Assembly: GCF_023156385.1 (NCBI RefSeq)
Contig: NZ_JAKZAK010000007.1
Location: 1-64,000 of the forward strand
Direction of reading: 5' to 3'
Source: Marinobacter xestospongiae
GTDB taxonomy: Bacteria > Pseudomonadota > Gammaproteobacteria > Pseudomonadales > Oleiphilaceae
DNA: 64,000 bases
Position numbers and translations under genes: made by a program. Below are positions 47,801 to 56,471 of the stretch, in pieces. The notes beneath the pieces are model-generated. The model was not told where the DNA came from, ran no database searches, and saw only the letters and a list, made by a program, of their open reading frames with translations. Each line of letters begins with the position of its first letter. Positions within the stretch are counted from its first letter, which is position 1.

Positions 47801-49862
47801 GGTCATCGCTGGCGCGGACTGTCTGGTCGATGACCCGATTGAGCAGGTTTTCCACCGACCAGGCCAGTTCCCCAAGGCTGCTGGCGCCCACCAGGCGACC
47901 ACTGCCCTTGAGGGTGTGGAAGGCGCGACGGACTTCGGTCAGCGCTTCGTGATCGTCATGGTGCTGGCGCAGGCGAGGGTAATAGTTGCGGATGGTGTCG
48001 AGCACTTCCTCCGCCTCTTCCACGAAGATGGCAAGGATCTCGTCGTCCAGCAGTTCGGCGTCCGATTCCTTGGCCGTGGTGGCAGCCAGTGCTTCCGCGG
48101 GGGTTTCTTCCTCGCTATCAGCGGCTTCCGCCACCGTCGCCTCAGCCTGCCAGGTTGGCTCGGCGCCAACCGGGAAGCCCAGGCTGGCGAGGCTGTCGGA
48201 GGCGACGGAAAGAATGGAATCGCTATCGCCCATGCCTTCGGCCAGGTGCTCGAGGTAGTACTCGATGCTGGTGATGGCGTCGGCCAGGGAATCCAGTTGT
48301 TTCCAGTCCGGTACCTGTTTGCCGGTAAGCAGTACATCGGAGATGTAGCGTTCTGCGGACGCCAGCATGTCGGCCACCCGGTCCAGCGGCACCAGCCGGA
48401 GACCGCCACAGATGCTGTGCAGCAGTCCGGGAACGTGCTCGATTTCGCGCTGGTCCCATTGGGAGGCAATGAAATTGACCACAGCGGTCTTTACCTGCTC
48501 CAAGGTGTTGCGGGATTCCCGCAACAGGGCAGTGTTGGCTTCGCCCAGTTCCTGGCTGCCCAGGTTGAGGCTGCCACTGTCGGAGCTGGCTGGTGTCTCC
48601 ACCGCCCGGTCGCTGTCGAGGCCGGCAAGGCTGGCTTCGACGTAGAGCAGGGCGCCGGCAATGTCCATCAGGGTGCCGTCATCGACGGTGGCGACCTGCT
48701 GGCTGAGTCTGCTGACCAGATCGATCTGGTCGTTGACCACCTGGCGGGGAATGCCCAGCCCCAGGACGGCGAGGGTGTTGGCCACCTGGCGCAGGCCGGG
48801 CAGCAGCTCACCGAGCTCGTCGTTCTGGCGGAATTCGGCGCGGACGAACAGGTCAAGCTGGTCTTTCAGCTTGGCCAGCTCTTCGTTGAGGGCGCTGACC
48901 ACTGAATGAATCGCTTCCCGTCCCGGGCCGGAAACCCGGTGACGGGCTTCGGAGACGTCGTCTTCGGAGGGCAGGGCGTCGTCCAGCTTGAAGGTCTTGC
49001 GCAGTTCCCGGACAAAGGGCGTGTCCAGGCCGCGGGCGCGGGCGACGTAGTACAGCAGGTGCTTGAACATCGCTTCCGGCAGTGGCTGCTGGAGGATGTC
49101 CACGTGCTCTTCGATCAGTCGGCGCAGCTCGTTGTCCAGCTCCCGCAGGATGGACTTGGCCGCGGTGTTGACCGGGTTGTCGCCACTCTGCAGGGTTTCC
49201 ACCAGGCCGCCGGCGGCGCGCCAGAGCTGCTCCCGGGGGGTGCGCTGGCACAGTTTCACCAGCCGCTGGATTACCTTCTGCAGGTAATCGAACTGGGCGC
49301 CGAGGTTCTCTTCGCGCACCACGCCGGCGAGGGCGAACTGGTACATCTGCCGCAGTTTGCGCAGATGGCCGAGCACCTTGGGGTCCTGCAACCGCTGCAC
49401 CGCGCTGTCGGACACTGGCTGTTGCACCGGACTGAGGTCCGGTTTGAACAGCGAGGTGTCGGACAGCAGGGCCTCGCCGCGGGCAGCCCGCAGATCGTTC
49501 AGTAGTGGCAGCAGTACCAGCGGGAAGTCGTCCCGGCTGCTGCCCAAGTGTTCCAGGTATTGCGGTAGCTGCAGGATGGCCTGCATCAGCACTTCAACGG
49601 CGTCGTCGACGTTGGCCACGCTCTCATTGAGTACGGCGGTGGTCAGCTGTTCCATCTCTTCGGTCAACAGCGCAGCGCCGTAGAGCTCCACCATCTTCAG
49701 GGTGCCATGCACCTGATGGAGGTAGTTCAGGCAAAACCGCAGGCGTGCGGTGTCGTCGCGATTTTCGACGAATGCCTCAAGCGCCTGCTGACCCTGAATC
49801 AGCGTGTCCTGTATTTCTCCCCGAACCCAATCCAGGGCGATGCTGTCATGGTGATTGCCCAT
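41898..49862 (-). CDS. chpA: hybrid histidine kinase ChpA with eight intact Hpt domains
   Basis: A 2654-residue CheA-type kinase for type IV pilus signalling. N-terminal FimL-like region (HQVHGTLKMVEL, about 55) and a degenerate site (SICGGLRLV, about 486) are followed by eight intact HTLKG phosphotransfer motifs near residues 651, 823, 984, 1295, 1464, 1633, 1789 and 1926, with a degenerate one at about 1126 (HLAQGGRE). Then come the dimer domain, HATPase (NALDHGIE, DDGKGI, GRGVGMDVV), CheW domain and a C-terminal receiver with LLDIEMP (Asp about 2584). GGAG five bases before the ATG at 49862 beats the GTG at 49868. P. aeruginosa ChpA is about 2470 residues. Confidence 0.93.
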   Translation of the reverse strand: MGNHHDSIALDWVRGEIQDTLIQGQQALEAFVENRDDTARLRFCLNYLHQVHGTLKMVELYGAALLTEEMEQLTTAVLNESVANVDDAVEVLMQAILQLPQYLEHLGSSRDDFPLVLLPLLNDLRAARGEALLSDTSLFKPDLSPVQQPVSDSAVQRLQDPKVLGHLRKLRQMYQFALAGVVREENLGAQFDYLQKVIQRLVKLCQRTPREQLWRAAGGLVETLQSGDNPVNTAAKSILRELDNELRRLIEEHVDILQQPLPEAMFKHLLYYVARARGLDTPFVRELRKTFKLDDALPSEDDVSEARHRVSGPGREAIHSVVSALNEELAKLKDQLDLFVRAEFRQNDELGELLPGLRQVANTLAVLGLGIPRQVVNDQIDLVSRLSQQVATVDDGTLMDIAGALLYVEASLAGLDSDRAVETPASSDSGSLNLGSQELGEANTALLRESRNTLEQVKTAVVNFIASQWDQREIEHVPGLLHSICGGLRLVPLDRVADMLASAERYISDVLLTGKQVPDWKQLDSLADAITSIEYYLEHLAEGMGDSDSILSVASDSLASLGFPVGAEPTWQAEATVAEAADSEEETPAEALAATTAKESDAELLDDEILAIFVEEAEEVLDTIRNYYPRLRQHHDDHEALTEVRRAFHTLKGSGRLVGASSLGELAWSVENLLNRVIDQTVRASDDLFTLVDEVNERLPQLIQDFRQGRADGDVAGLIERAEALATTSKISADTAPAAAPQAANETVEAPVTEPDTADEAEAATVSAPEAEEDDLIDDEIVEIFIEEAAEVLDTIREFLPMLLRQLDDRSALTEIRRAFHTLKGSGRMVGANAVGELAWAVENMLNRVIDGSILMNENVARLLTDVTEEVPGLVKDFELRRPASIDTAPLESRANALANGDIPDTRSMPGADDDEHEQEPAETMAADGSDLSLDEDDLADPVLLDIFESEAETHLKTLQDFLESAGDKATASYTDDVSRALHTLKGSAHTASIDPIARVITPLERFVKDARAANLKADREALALMADACEFIMQGLAQIRENPQAELAGTDDFLERLAQLAAHTVGNLRETEVSEVKPKTDPQLVQLFLNEGLDILLDADNILDDWAGHPDRNARLDTLIQELQHLAQGGREVGLNDVTDLAGSLAAVYEHAKLSQVTPDADFFTTTKAGHDHLIDMMDQVAAGLATVPDEALMSQLQQLQEQLANSAASDELSDAFDSDLEAIDESLELTLPEQDDELPELPALDEDDDQELAAIFLEEARDLVDSTGEALQQWQSEPDNNELLRGLQRDLHTLKGGARLADIAPVGDLAHELETLFERLADGQLTANDTLGDLLFLCHDRLANMVDGIEQQQSPEPADELIAAIQGYLRGEQPEPQASPDADASADAGPGAGEGAADADSAATESAESGDSGLEGLDPELAEIFLEEAGEIINTSAELLYQWQEQPEQADLVKELQRELHTLKGGARMAEITPVADIAHEMETLFERIVEGRLAATPARTELALRAHDQLAAFVETIADRGACPAAPELLQALRDALSDDSPAPVGDTEIELELPEMPASAAEPEAAEIPEETHNDQFNLSELDPELVGIFLEEAYDLINSTGSALHSWSENPDNRDIAAELQRDVHTLKGGARMAGVDAIGDLTHVLEDLFEQVAEGRLAASEPMVNLLFACHDRLAQMVEQVATQKPCPPAQELVAEVRAVMDGAPVEAPSVKDAPAASTEAAASREQSPVTDLEPVDEDLIGIFLDEGLEIHEAINECLAQWREEPEQLTGITQLQQELHTLKGGARLADVDSVADLAQGWEETLEALISGTGNQDTVLQLSSRANLALKRMLATLEEGHQPPPETTLLEAFSEVRGGNEVSAPSDATAQDDDAPDLEVIEIFLEEAGELIDQLEQLLADWHKEPANNHFNQEAQRVLHTLKGGARLSQLPKLGDQAHGLESQLIALGGEAPDEATWQTITRDYDALVAQVGDVRDRYEQQSQAATPETPASKPATQPAPAPAATQVPAKPAKAKAPAAPKPAQPAAKKAKAANRGGNQESIRVSAPLLDELVNLAGETSITRGRLEQQTSDFGHTLDEMAATIERLREQLRRMDIETEAQILFRTEREHGPDYGDDFDPLEMDRYSSIQQLSRALSESSSDLADLRETLADRIRDTETLLVQQSRINTELQEGLMKTRMIPFASMVPRLRRIVRQISGELGKKVEFDVRNAEGEMDRNILERMIAPLEHMLRNALDHGIEAPADRQAAGKPDTGQVVLSLTREGGDVVLRMVDDGKGIPTSVIRDKAVRQGMMREDEDLSDREILQFILQPGFSTAQQVTQISGRGVGMDVVASEIKQLGGALDIESAVGRGTTFTVRLPFTVSVNRALMVSTGEDFYAIPLNTIEGIVRVSTYELEEYYKPEAPMYEYAGQQYRLQYLGSLLNSDHQPKLQGQALPLPVILVRGAEQPMALQVDSLMGSREIVVKSLGPQFSSVRGVSGATILGDGNVVVILDLPAMIRSDILSERQRLAEQEGAQESGRRDESATVVMVVDDSVTVRKVTSRLLERNGMEVVTAKDGLDAVAQLQDHRPDIILLDIEMPRMDGFEVASFVRHDEALRDTPICMITSRTGQKHRERALSIGVNEYLGKPFQESELLDTIERLTGDN

Positions 49863-49873
49863 AACCACTCCGG

Positions 49874-50773
49874 TTATTCTTCGTCAGACTGGCGACGAAT
49901 CCACGCCAGTACATTCTCCGAGGGAACCCGTTGCAGGCCAGGAGGCTGCCAATCGGTCAGCTCTCCCTGGCCGAGGACGAGTAAACCCCCGGGCGCCAGC
50001 CGCTCTGCTAGTCGTTTCACGATCTCCCGCCGCCGCCAGCGGCGGAAGTAGATCAGCAGATTCTGGCAGTAAATAATGTTCATGCCGTGCATGGGCGCGT
50101 GTTTCAGGTCCAACACGTTGAGGCGGGTGAAACACACCCGCTCCCGTATGCGTTCGACGATCTCCACGGAATTCCGCTCGGCGGGGCGGAAATACCGGGT
50201 TTTCAGCGCCTCATCCATACCCAACAGCTTGCGGGCGTTGAACAGTCCCCGCTGGGCCTTGTCGATGGCCGGTTTGCTGATGTCCGATCCGGTGATGCCA
50301 AACAATGGCGGCAATTCCAGCTGGTTCATGCTTTCGTTGAGCAGCATGGCCAGGGTGTACGGCTCTTCTCCGGTAGAGCAGCCGACACTCCAGGCTTCCA
50401 GCGGACGCTGTTTCAGCACTTCCCGCGGGCGGGTGAGGATGTAGTCCGCCACCAGCTTGAAGGCATCCGGATCACGGAAAAACCGGGTTTCCTGGACGGT
50501 CAGCCGGTCCACCAGAGTGGACCACTCGACCACGGCGTCCGGACTGGACACCACTTTCTCGTAATAGGCCTGATAGCTGCTGCAGCCGATCTCGCGCATG
50601 CGAATCCCGAGGTTGGTTTCGAGAAACGACTTGCGCTCGGGCGCCAGGGAAATGCCGGTACGGTGCTCAAGCAACGTCTGCCACTGGTCGAACTGCGCCT
50701 CGTCCATATCGGGGAGTCGGCGCATCGACCAGCTGCCGGGAGCGGTGGACAGGTCGTTGCGGGTGGCAGCCAT
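49874..50773 (-). CDS. pilK: chemotaxis methyltransferase PilK
   Basis: A 299-residue CheR-type methyltransferase: LTVQETRFFRDPDAF, then EAWSVGCSTGEEPYTLAMLL, the S-adenosylmethionine loop, IIYCQNLLIYF and LAPGGLLVLGQGELT. It methylates glutamates of PilJ. The gene ends 11 bases before the chpA start and begins 27 bases after pilJ ends. The ribosome site is weak, suggesting low expression, as is common for CheR. Confidence 0.9.
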   Translation of the reverse strand: MAATRNDLSTAPGSWSMRRLPDMDEAQFDQWQTLLEHRTGISLAPERKSFLETNLGIRMREIGCSSYQAYYEKVVSSPDAVVEWSTLVDRLTVQETRFFRDPDAFKLVADYILTRPREVLKQRPLEAWSVGCSTGEEPYTLAMLLNESMNQLELPPLFGITGSDISKPAIDKAQRGLFNARKLLGMDEALKTRYFRPAERNSVEIVERIRERVCFTRLNVLDLKHAPMHGMNIIYCQNLLIYFRRWRRREIVKRLAERLAPGGLLVLGQGELTDWQPPGLQRVPSENVLAWIRRQSDEE

Positions 50774-50800
50774 ATACCGTCATTCGCCCTGGTGCGGCAA

Positions 50801-52876
50801 TCAGCTGACCACCGGCACGTCTTCCAGTTCTTCGGCTTCGTGCTCGGCGGACTCTTCCTCCGGCAGGGTGAAACCAGCCACCGAGGAACGCAGTTCGGAT
50901 GCCATTTCCGCCAGGTTCCCGATCGATTTCGCGGTGGCGTTGGTACCGGACGACGTCTGCGAGGTGATTTCCTGGATGACGTTCATGGTGTTGGAAATGT
51001 GGGCCGCGGACGACGACTGCTGACGTGCGGCGTTGGAGATGTTCTGGATCAGCTCCGCGAGGTTCATCGATACGTTCTCGATTTCCTCGAGGGCGATACC
51101 CGCATCCTGAGCCAGGCGTGCACCACGGACCACCTCGGCGGTGGTGTGTTCCATGGAGATAACCGCCTCGTTGGTATCGGACTGGATCGTCTTAACCAGG
51201 GCTTCAATCTGCTTGGTTGCTGCGGAGGAACGTTCCGCCAGGCGCTGAACCTCGTCCGCAACCACCGCGAAGCCTCGACCGGCGTCACCGGCCATACTCG
51301 CCTGGATAGCGGCGTTCAGGGACAGGATGTTGGTCTGGTCGGCAATGTCGTTGATCAACGATACGATGTCACCGATCTCCTGGGAGGACTCACCCAGACG
51401 CTTGATCCGCTTGGAGGTTTCCTGGATCTGCTCACGGATGTTGTCCATGCCGCGGATGGTGTTCTGTACCACTTCCGCGCCTTTCTTCGCGATCGCAACC
51501 GACCGCTCCGCAACCGCGGAAGACTCGGCGGCGTTGGAGGATACCTGGTCGATGGACACCGCCATCTCGTTCACCGCCGCAGAGGCGCCGGCGATTTCCT
51601 GAGCCTGGTGCTCGGAGGCGTCAGCCAGGTGCATCGCAGTTGCCTGGGTTTCCTGGGCGGCTGAGGAGACTCGTACCGCGGTTCCCCGAATCGCCTGTAC
51701 CAGGCCACGCATCTGGTCGATCGCGTAGTTGATGGAGTCGGCGATGGCACCGGTGAAGTCCTCGGTTACCGTGGCCTCAGTGGTCAGGTCACCGTCCGCG
51801 AGGTCGGCGAGTTCGTCCAGCAGTCGCAGGATCGCGTTCTGGTTCTGTTCGTTCTGTTCCTGGGTGGTGGACAGACGGTCCTGGGCTTCGCGGTAGATGG
51901 TGATACCGATCAGTACCACGATACCGATCATGCCGGCCAGGATGATGAAGGCCAGAGTCGGGCTGACCAGACGGGAGCCGGCATCGCTACGGAACTGGTC
52001 GGCCAGTACCGAGATGTCGTCCAGCAGGGTCTGGGAGTTCTGGAAAATGTCGCTGGCTGCGGTACGGACCTTGAAGAGGTCGGGAGAAGCTTCAAGGATC
52101 GCGTCTACGTTCTGGCGTACGAATTCGAACAGCTCAGATACGGCTTCCAGGCCGTAGATGGCGTCTTCATCGCTTACCATGGTGATGCCCATGGCGGGGT
52201 TACCGTCCACCTGGCCTTCCAGTACGCGACCGAACAGGCTGGCGTCGCGACCGAAGCGGTCAGCGGCGATAACGGCGTCTTCATCACCGGACAGTACGTT
52301 GTTGACCGAGCGCACGATCCGCTCTGCCAGCAGGGACTGGCGTTGGGCCAGGGCGATCTGTTCCGCCGGGGCGTCGTTGTCGAGCAGGATCTGTACGATG
52401 TCGTCGTACTCCACCTGCAGCTGCGGAATCGTTTCGTTCAGGGTCTGGGCGACCTGGTGCAGGCCGAGCACGGCATCCTGGGTGGAGAGGATGCTGTCAG
52501 CGTTGGCGCGAACCGCGTCCCATTTGGCCTGGACGCCACTGTTGGCGGCCAGCTCACTCGCCGGCAGGCCGGTTTCCGGGTTACCTTCGACGATGTAGCT
52601 CCAGAGCTGGGCAAACTCGTCACGGGAGCGGCGCAGCTGGTCGAAGGCTTCCTCGGTACCGCCGGCGGCCTCCGTGGCGTTTTTGGCGATCTCCTGGGAC
52701 AGTACCCGCAGCTCCGCGGCGTGGGCGATGTATTCCTGGTCGTGCTGGCTTTCCCTGTTGATAATGAACAGGACCACGACGAGCAGGACGGTTAATGCGA
52801 TCAGCGCCGCGATCAGGCCGGCAACCAGCTTGTTGCCTCCCTGTCCCATGCTGATACTTCCGGCTCTCTTTTTCAT
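50801..52876 (-). CDS. pilJ: methyl-accepting receptor PilJ
   Basis: A 691-residue chemoreceptor. A first membrane helix ([23 protein letters not shown]), a periplasmic sensor of about 270 residues, a second helix ([21 protein letters not shown]), a HAMP-like part, then a long cytoplasmic coiled coil with the signalling tip around [27 protein letters not shown]. In Pseudomonas PilJ senses surface contact through pili. GGGAG seven bases before the ATG supports the start. Large, intact, and in the expected place between pilI and pilK. Confidence 0.94.
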   Translation of the reverse strand: MKKRAGSISMGQGGNKLVAGLIAALIALTVLLVVVLFIINRESQHDQEYIAHAAELRVLSQEIAKNATEAAGGTEEAFDQLRRSRDEFAQLWSYIVEGNPETGLPASELAANSGVQAKWDAVRANADSILSTQDAVLGLHQVAQTLNETIPQLQVEYDDIVQILLDNDAPAEQIALAQRQSLLAERIVRSVNNVLSGDEDAVIAADRFGRDASLFGRVLEGQVDGNPAMGITMVSDEDAIYGLEAVSELFEFVRQNVDAILEASPDLFKVRTAASDIFQNSQTLLDDISVLADQFRSDAGSRLVSPTLAFIILAGMIGIVVLIGITIYREAQDRLSTTQEQNEQNQNAILRLLDELADLADGDLTTEATVTEDFTGAIADSINYAIDQMRGLVQAIRGTAVRVSSAAQETQATAMHLADASEHQAQEIAGASAAVNEMAVSIDQVSSNAAESSAVAERSVAIAKKGAEVVQNTIRGMDNIREQIQETSKRIKRLGESSQEIGDIVSLINDIADQTNILSLNAAIQASMAGDAGRGFAVVADEVQRLAERSSAATKQIEALVKTIQSDTNEAVISMEHTTAEVVRGARLAQDAGIALEEIENVSMNLAELIQNISNAARQQSSSAAHISNTMNVIQEITSQTSSGTNATAKSIGNLAEMASELRSSVAGFTLPEEESAEHEAEELEDVPVVS

Positions 52877-52955
52877 CTTCTGGCTCCCGGCCTTTTCGTT
52901 GGCAAGTTAGGTTCTGTGGTTAGCTGGATGGGTGATGGTGTTCCTGCCATTGCCA

Positions 52956-53501
52956 TCACCACTGGGCAACATCCAGAAAGCGTTCGTCGTTAACCAGTCC
53001 GGTGGTCGAGAACACTTTCCAGGTCTCGTCGTTGCGTTCATAGCCTCCCTGAACGAAAGGCTGAACGACTTGAGGAACATTGCTCGGCTCGGCGTCGAAG
53101 CTGTCTACCGCGAAGTACTGCATGCCGGAGACGCCATCGACCACCAGGCCACTGAACACGTCGCCCTGTTCAATCACCAGTACCCGGCGTTCCCTGACGC
53201 TGCGGGCACTGCGTGGCAGATCGAAGAAATGGGCCAGATCGATCAGTGGCAGCAGGCGGCCACGGACATTGGCGGCCCCCATCATGAACGAACGAACCCC
53301 CGGTATATGGGTGTACCGGGGGACGTGAAGGATCTCGACCACTTCACCCATCGGGGCGACATAGCGTTCGCCGGCGAGGGTAAAACCGATGCCGTTCCAT
53401 AGCTCTATGGCTTCCTGCTGTTCCGGCAGGCCTGCCGCCATGGAGCGGCTACGTTGGGCGATATCCGTCAGAACGGCAAAGGGGGCGGCCTGGGCGGACA
53501 T
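52956..53501 (-). CDS. pilI: CheW-like adaptor PilI
   Basis: A 181-residue CheW protein (GIGFTLAGERYVAPMGEVVEIL; GAANVRGRLLPLIDLAHFFDL; VLVIEQGDVFSGLVVDGVSGM). It couples PilJ to ChpA. The gene lies between pilH and pilJ, 19 bases after the pilH stop side and 79 bases before pilJ, within the Chp operon. Confidence 0.91.
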   Translation of the reverse strand: MSAQAAPFAVLTDIAQRSRSMAAGLPEQQEAIELWNGIGFTLAGERYVAPMGEVVEILHVPRYTHIPGVRSFMMGAANVRGRLLPLIDLAHFFDLPRSARSVRERRVLVIEQGDVFSGLVVDGVSGMQYFAVDSFDAEPSNVPQVVQPFVQGGYERNDETWKVFSTTGLVNDERFLDVAQW

Positions 53502-53520
53502 GCTTACTCCATTCGAAGAA

Positions 53521-53883
53521 TCAGGCGATCAGACTGTTGATGGTTTTGATCAGATCGTCTTCGTTCACGGGCTTGACCAGGTAACCCTTGGCACCCTGGC
53601 GGGTACCCCAAACCCGGTCGGTTTCCTGATCCTTGGTGGTAACGATAACCACCGGGATAGATGCGGTCTCCGGCGCACGGGTCAGCTGACGGGTAGCCTG
53701 GAAACCGTTAAGGCCAGGCATGACCACGTCCATCAGGACCAGGTCCGGGCTGTCGGAGCGGGCACGAGCCACGCCGTCGGCGCCGTTGTCGGCGGTCAGG
53801 ACCTCGTGGTTGTGCTTCTCAAGGATGCTGGAGATCTTCTTAACCTCGGTGGGGGAATCGTCAACGATCAGAATGCGGGCCAT
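53521..53883 (-). CDS. pilH: twitching response regulator PilH
   Basis: A 120-residue single-domain receiver with DD pair (LIVDDSP), phospho-acceptor Asp52 (LVLMDVVMPGLNG), VIVTT and the switch lysine in GYLVKPVNED. It is a CheY-like protein that receives phosphate from ChpA; in P. aeruginosa it tunes twitching direction. Start ATG follows GAGGAAACC. It sits 35 bases after pilG. Confidence 0.93.
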   Translation of the reverse strand: MARILIVDDSPTEVKKISSILEKHNHEVLTADNGADGVARARSDSPDLVLMDVVMPGLNGFQATRQLTRAPETASIPVVIVTTKDQETDRVWGTRQGAKGYLVKPVNEDDLIKTINSLIA

Positions 53884-53918
53884 GGTTTCCTCAAACTAGT
53901 TCTGGGTGTCAGCAGCGA

Positions 53919-54311
53919 TCACTGTTCCGCCTGGGGAACGTACTGACGGATGGTATTGAGCAGTTCGTCTTTGCTGAACGGCTTGGTCAGGTACTGATCC
54001 GACCCGACAATGCGACCTTTGGCCTTGTCGAACAGGCCGTCCTTGCTGGAGAGCATGATCACCGGCGTTTTCTTGAAGGCAGAGTTGTTCTTGATCAGGG
54101 CGCAGGTCTGGTAACCATCCAGCCGGGGCATCATGATATCAACAAAGATGATGTCCGGTTGGGAATCGGCGATCTTGGCGAGAGCGTCAAAGCCGTCGGT
54201 AGCCGTGATGACTTCACAGCCCACCTTCTTGAGCAGTGTTTCGGCGGTTCGACGAATCGTTTTGCTGTCGTCAATCACCATGATCTTCAGATTCTCGAAG
54301 TTGTCATCCAT
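53919..54311 (-). CDS. pilG: twitching response regulator PilG
   Basis: A 130-residue receiver-only protein: MVIDDSKTIRRTAETLL, phospho-acceptor Asp58 (IFVDIMMPRLDGYQT), VIMLSSKDG and YLTKPFSKDEL. In Pseudomonas PilG activates adenylate cyclase CyaB signalling and pilus extension. It opens the Chp operon; the promoter must be in the 289-base gap to gshB. Confidence 0.93.
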   Translation of the reverse strand: MDDNFENLKIMVIDDSKTIRRTAETLLKKVGCEVITATDGFDALAKIADSQPDIIFVDIMMPRLDGYQTCALIKNNSAFKKTPVIMLSSKDGLFDKAKGRIVGSDQYLTKPFSKDELLNTIRQYVPQAEQ

Positions 54312-54600
54312 TGTCCAACTGCCTTGCGCTCAATAACATGATTTGGATCGGGGTTTTAACACACTCTGGAAGGGTGATCTATAAGCCCCGCTTCTTTATA
54401 GAGTATCGATGGCCGGAGAAAAAGCATAAGTTTGTGACCAAATGTACCCATGACGCCCGGTTCACGCGCTGGCCCGATGCATTCACCGAGTGCATTCAGA
54501 ATGCGGGTACACTACCATCTGTGCTCTCAGCATAGCACTTATTGTTGGCGCCGCTCTGCTGACCGGTTCCTGTTTTCGACAAACGATCTGAAGAGGCATT
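54312..54600. other. pilG-gshB divergent promoter region
   Basis: 289 bases with no gene, more AT-rich than the surroundings. It holds an imperfect inverted repeat at 54379-54401 (CTATAAG paired with TTTATAG). Both the Chp operon and gshB should start here. No named operator is recognised. Confidence 0.5.
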
Positions 54601-55566
54601 ATGACAGTCCGACTCGGCATAGTAATGGACCCCATCGAGGCCATCCAATTCAAGAAAGACAGCTCCCTGGCCATGCTTTGGGCGGCCCAGCAGCGGGGCT
54701 GGCAGATCGAGTACATGGAACTGCCGGATCTATACCTGGCGGGCGGCCAGGCCCGAGCCCGGACACGGGATCTGACCGTGGCGATGGACCCGCAGGACTG
54801 GTACACGTTTGGTGACAGCCACGACCGGGCGCTGGGCGAGCTGGACGTGATCCTGATGCGTCAGGACCCGCCGGTGGATCGCGAGTTCCTGATGGCCACC
54901 TACATCCTGGAAGCGGCCGAGCAGCAGGGCGCACTGCTGGTCAATCCGCCGGCGGCCCTGCGGGACTGCAATGAGAAGCTGTTTGCCACCCAGTTCGACG
55001 ATCTGACCCCGCCTCTGGTGGTCACCCGTTCCGCCGAACGGCTGCGGGCATTCTATGCCGAGCACGGTGACGTTATCATGAAGCCTGTGGATGGTATGGG
55101 CGGTCGTTCGATCTTCCGGGTGCGGGAGAACGACGCCAACCTGGGGGTCATCATTGAAACCCTCACCAACCACGGTGCCCACCAGGCGATGGCGCAGAAG
55201 TTCGTGCCGGAAATCAGCGACGGCGACAAGCGCATCCTGATGATTGAGGGAGAGCCGGTACCTTACGCGCTGGCGCGGATTCCGTCCCAGGGTGAAAACC
55301 GGGGCAATCTGGCCGCCGGTGGTCGCGGCGAAGGCCGGGAGCTGACCGCGCGGGATCGGGAGATCTGCGCCCGGGTTGCGCCGGTGATCAAAGACAAGGG
55401 GCTGATTTTTGTCGGTCTGGATGTGATTGGCGATTACCTGACCGAGATCAACGTCACCAGCCCCACCTGCATCCGTGAACTGGACGCAGCGTTTGGCATC
55501 GACATTGCCGGTCAACTGATGGATGCCATCGCCCGCCGGCTGGATGCCGGACGCCAGGCTGGCTGA
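54601..55566 (+). CDS. gshB: glutathione synthetase
   Basis: A 321-residue ATP-grasp enzyme: RLGIVMDPIEAIQFKKDSSLAML at the N-terminus, VLMRQDPPVDREF-like loop (LMRQDPPVDREFLMATYILE), VMKPVDGMGGRSIFRV and INVTSPTCIREL near the end. It joins gamma-glutamylcysteine and glycine, with ATP, to make glutathione. It is the first gene of gshB-tonB-yqgE-ruvX-pyrR-pyrB-pyrC', a known Pseudomonas order. Start supported by GAGG four bases upstream. Confidence 0.95.
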   Translation: MTVRLGIVMDPIEAIQFKKDSSLAMLWAAQQRGWQIEYMELPDLYLAGGQARARTRDLTVAMDPQDWYTFGDSHDRALGELDVILMRQDPPVDREFLMATYILEAAEQQGALLVNPPAALRDCNEKLFATQFDDLTPPLVVTRSAERLRAFYAEHGDVIMKPVDGMGGRSIFRVRENDANLGVIIETLTNHGAHQAMAQKFVPEISDGDKRILMIEGEPVPYALARIPSQGENRGNLAAGGRGEGRELTARDREICARVAPVIKDKGLIFVGLDVIGDYLTEINVTSPTCIRELDAAFGIDIAGQLMDAIARRLDAGRQAG

Positions 55567-55613
55567 ACAGTCAGCACATTATATAGATGCAGGAACGCAG
55601 GAAGTACTGAGCA

Positions 55614-56471
55614 ATGGCAGCGCAGGTCAGCGATTTCGATCGCTTCACATTTACCCTGTTCATGGCGCTGGCGTTTCACGCGGTGGTGGTGCTGGGCATC
55701 ACCATTGCGCCGGAATCGCCGCGATCGTCGGCCCAGACCATGGAGATCACACTTTCCCAGTTTGACGATCAGCAAGCCCCGGAACAGGCGGATTTCCTCG
55801 CCCAGACCAGCCAGCAGGGCAGCGGCAGCGAGGACGAAGTGCGGGAGCTTACCAGCCCCCAGCCTTCCCCGATGAATCAGCAGGCGGAGCAGCCGGTCCA
55901 GCCGCAGGCGCCGGCCCGGTCCGAACCGGTCCGTCAGCAGCAGCGCCAGGTGGTGCAGACCCAGGGCGAGAGCCGGCGCCAGGTGGCTCTGGCGGAAGAT
56001 GCCGAGCCGACGCCGGAGCCGGATCAGCAGCGTCGCAGCCTGATGGAGCGCAGCCTGGAGATCGCCAGCCTGGAAGCGCGTTTTGACGCCCAGCGCCAGG
56101 CCTACGCCCGCAAGCCGCGGGTGCTGCGGGTGACCGCAGCCTCGACCCTGCGTTCCGACAACGCCTGGTACGTGCAGAACTGGGTCAGCAAGGTGACCCG
56201 CATCGGCAACATCAACTACCCGTCGGAAGCTCGCAGCAACAGCCTTTATGGTTCACTGCGGATGCTGGTTTCTCTGCGCAAGGATGGCACAATCAAGGAA
56301 ATCGCCATTCTCAACTCCTCCGGCAGTACCGTGCTGGACGATGCCGCGATCAATATCGTGCGGATGGCGGCGCCGTTCCCGGCCTTTACCGACAAGATGA
56401 AGGAGCAGACCGATGAGCTTGAGATTATCCGTACCTGGTCCTTCCAGCGCCGGGGGCTGACATCGGGATGA
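55614..56471 (+). CDS. tonB: TonB energy transducer, TonB3-like
   Basis: A 285-residue TonB protein: an N-terminal membrane helix (FTLFMALAFHAVVVLGITIAP), a Gln/Pro/Glu-rich periplasmic spacer, and a C-terminal TonB domain (GNINYPSEARSNSLYGSLRMLVSLRKDGTIKEIAIL...). No exbB or exbD gene is near. In P. aeruginosa the gene in this place (TonB3) is needed for twitching. It overlaps yqgE by 4 bases (ATGA). Confidence 0.88.
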   Translation: MAAQVSDFDRFTFTLFMALAFHAVVVLGITIAPESPRSSAQTMEITLSQFDDQQAPEQADFLAQTSQQGSGSEDEVRELTSPQPSPMNQQAEQPVQPQAPARSEPVRQQQRQVVQTQGESRRQVALAEDAEPTPEPDQQRRSLMERSLEIASLEARFDAQRQAYARKPRVLRVTAASTLRSDNAWYVQNWVSKVTRIGNINYPSEARSNSLYGSLRMLVSLRKDGTIKEIAILNSSGSTVLDDAAINIVRMAAPFPAFTDKMKEQTDELEIIRTWSFQRRGLTSG

